Assembly: GCA_016706405.1 (NCBI GenBank)
Contig: JADJJT010000001.1
Span: 496,001-560,000 of the forward strand
Length of the DNA: 64,000 nucleotides
Reading direction: 5' to 3'
Source of the DNA: Sphingobacteriales bacterium
Lineage (GTDB): Bacteria; Bacteroidota; Bacteroidia; Chitinophagales; UBA2359
Part shown: in pieces, positions 63,301-64,000 of the stretch
How the letters are laid out: the number at the start of each line of letters is the position of its first letter
Numbering within the stretch: position 1 is the stretch's first letter
The notes under the pieces: generated by a model
What the model was told of the DNA's origin: nothing
Database searches by the model: none
Seen by the model: only the letters and a program-made list of their open reading frames with translations
Position numbers and translations under genes: made by a program

Positions 63301-64000
63301 TTATTACGGTTGATTGTGCTTTTTGCCCTTGTGGGTCGCAAATTTCGAGCACAACAGTATCAATACCCGTAGCACCAGGGTTAGGAATATAACCTATTAC
63401 TTTGCTTCCAACGCCAATAACCGCCGAGCCTTTTGTAGCTTGCGCAATGATGGCACAAATACTTAATTCACATCCGGAGTCGTTAAGCAATGGGCTAATT
63501 TCGGCAGGGGTATCTATGGCAATACAAATTTCGTCGTTTTGTACTAATAAGTTACAGTCAACGCCAATATTAATTTGCACATAGCTGGTATCGCAGAGCG
63601 GCACCAAATCGTCATCACAAACTATATAGGTAAAATAATCAACACCTGTATAATCATTGACAGGCGTGTAATCGAACGTTCCATCCGGATTAATTATTAC
63701 TGAGCCGTGTGCAGGGTTTGAGCCTTTAGAGAAGATAAGTACATCAATGGCATCATCGGGGTCGTTCACCAAAGGTTTAAGGTCATCGCTTACGGGCGTG
63801 TTGATGGGCGTGTTGTAAACAGCGGGGTTGGCAAAAGGTGGCAAATTGGGGTAGGGTGCATTAACGCATATCTGAACCAATGCCGTATCTGTTGCACCTT
63901 GATTGTCTTTAATTATATAGCTAAAAGTATCGCAACCGGTAAATCCGGAATTAGGTGTGTAGGTAATTTGGTCGCCGTCAATAGTAGTTGTTCCATTTGC
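60377..64000 (-). CDS. Giant surface protein with tandem cadherin-like Ig repeats and T9SS type B (CHU_C) sorting domain, 3' part
   Basis: The frame is open to the end of the window, so the 5' end lies beyond base 64000; at least 1207 residues are visible. About eleven Ig-like repeats of some 85-100 residues can be read, each running from a P-xAVNDxATT/TPVTIDVLxNDxDPDGD strand to YTPNxGFxGxDxFxYxICDxxGLCDTAxVxIxI. Many repeats carry paired Cys (ICD...LCD) in the last strands. The C-terminus is a CHU_C/type B gliding-motility domain (VPANGFSPNGDNKNDCWYI, IFNRWGDLMY, APEGTYYYVITV, NGFIELM). It is probably exported by T9SS as an adhesin-like surface protein. DNA-level repetition makes the repeat count sensitive to assembly. 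Confidence 0.9.
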   Translation of the reverse strand, partial: ANGTTTIDGDQITYTPNSGFTGCDTFSYIIKDNQGATDTALVQICVNAPYPNLPPFANPAVYNTPINTPVSDDLKPLVNDPDDAIDVLIFSKGSNPAHGSVIINPDGTFDYTPVNDYTGVDYFTYIVCDDDLVPLCDTSYVQINIGVDCNLLVQNDEICIAIDTPAEISPLLNDSGCELSICAIIAQATKGSAVIGVGSKVIGYIPNPGATGIDTVVLEICDPQGQKAQSTVIINIAGIIDLQPDVAYTEQNKPVLIEVLKNDIGSDLTITQLSTPEKGTVTTDGLTATYIPETDFVGTVYFYYKACDCGNSCDSTWVSIVIDSLENNLPPVAVNDVATTNPDEPISIPVTGNDFDPDGDPIEVTDVNPAANGTVEIIDGLPVYTPNPGFVGCDTFTYTICDPFGLCDDAIVAVGVGTDSCLNKKPLAVDDYKTTFVNTPVTIDVKPNDSDPDGLLDDLDFKPITNPAHGSVVDNGDGTFTYTPDENYLGNDLFFYEVCDQGPYPPLCDTAIVFITISPTLIDAQPDIDYTNMDTPVTIDVLANDKGTDITITPTLIDEPEHGTAEVVGDSIVYTPNSGYIGVDYFEYQICDVFGQCDITVVEVIVLPADSTNVPPNAVNDVATTKPTTPIEIDVLNNDNDPFGGDSLVITEFTQPVCGVVAFNADSTQLIFTPATDFLGVCCFNYTICDNGAPNLCDIATVCVTVSEEEEPKVNHPPLADDEKTTTDKNTPVTIDLLDGDTDPDGDNIAITLITQPECGTVANNGDGSVTFTPDTNCVEGENVYFEYVICDDGTPSLCDTAYVTILITDTAQVGCVVAQTIEDTAVEVCATDKVEFVIGSIQVVTAPVNGTLNPIVGNPSCLTYTPNANYCGNDDFTMLVCDALGEICDTVCAVIQITCVNDTPVANNDDLTDVQDCISPADTATIPVLANDTDPDGDLLLIIWVQTPTQQGGTATINTTGDSIIYTPPTGFEGTDSFSYVIQDPDGLTDTALVSICISTDTIDQVIDAVNDTVTTPFNTDLTIDILDNDSYPSGIITVTIITPPQQGVVTNPGDGTPINYNPEDDYEGVDSFQYVLCVQTNPDDPATKICDTAWVYITIEPKPECVLVPANGFSPNGDNKNDCWYISNIANFEICNPGAEVKLLIFNRWGDLMYCPETVNEECVWDGNWQTNGEPAPEGTYYYVITVKPEAGVIEKYNGFIELMR

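Noticed and set aside
1..64000. CRISPR array, tRNA or rRNA genes
   Set aside because: No evenly spaced repeats of CRISPR type and no cloverleaf-like GC-rich segment were found in the spacers that I read; a covariance-model search would be decisive for tRNA.

Overview
The window looks like the chromosome of a Bacteroidota bacterium (Chitinophagia/Saprospiria-like, inferred). Signs of this are type IX secretion (T9SS) proteins with both type A and type B (CHU_C) sorting domains, a PorU/gingipain-fold protein, a BatA-type vWA protein, DUF349, GSCFA, DUF2279, DUF1573 and DUF5916 proteins, promoters of the TTTG-N19/20-TAnnTTTG type, and no obvious Shine-Dalgarno sequences. DNA is AT-rich. I found no rRNA, tRNA or CRISPR array. 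The palindrome TCCGGA occurs about once per kb throughout, in genes and spacers alike.

Layout. 0-6.4 kb: start of a secreted beta-helix-like protein, a BatA/vWA membrane protein, a secreted serine hydrolase and an O-antigen ligase-like protein fused to TPRs. 6.5-14.3 kb: a DUF349 protein, purK-purE, a degenerate periplasmic amidohydrolase and two orphan DsbD-alpha-type proteins. 14.7-15.7 kb: a divergent MarR regulator/membrane-protein pair. 16.2-19.3 kb: a DUF1573 protein, then a self-cleaving S24/LexA-like repressor divergent from a Y-family DNA polymerase, with readable promoters and candidate operators. 19.3-31.4 kb: a DCC protein, a glycosyltransferase, pnp (frameshifted), a beta-barrel, GSCFA, cytidine deaminase, HMA protein, DprA, DUF2279 and a phosphohexomutase. 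31.5-47.3 kb: a PorU-like protein that lacks both catalytic residues, a TMTC-like TPR membrane protein, NhaD, a methyltransferase, a T9SS-secreted Lys-C-like protease, RNase III, Pcm and a DUF5916 protein. 47.8-58.1 kb: uvrB, an FkbM methyltransferase, 2-oxoglutarate dehydrogenase E1 (two frameshifts), a heparinase II/III-like enzyme and prfA. 58.2-64 kb: a DUF1036-like protein, an IS256/IS1249-type insertion sequence with an 8-bp target duplication, and a very large T9SS type B repeat protein that runs off the window.

Themes. Much of the window serves the cell surface and secretion: three T9SS-related proteins, glycan assembly and glycan lysis. A second group serves DNA repair and uptake: LexA-like repressor, DinB, UvrB, DprA. 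The most interesting items are the repressor/polymerase control region, the TCCGGA palindrome family, the apparently catalytically dead PorU-like protein, the DsbD-alpha proteins lacking their electron-transfer partner domains, and a shared C-terminal PKD-like module that ends two unrelated secreted enzymes. The single-base frameshifts in pnp, 2-oxoglutarate dehydrogenase and the IS transposase may be assembly or sequencing errors and should be settled before any biology is built on them.
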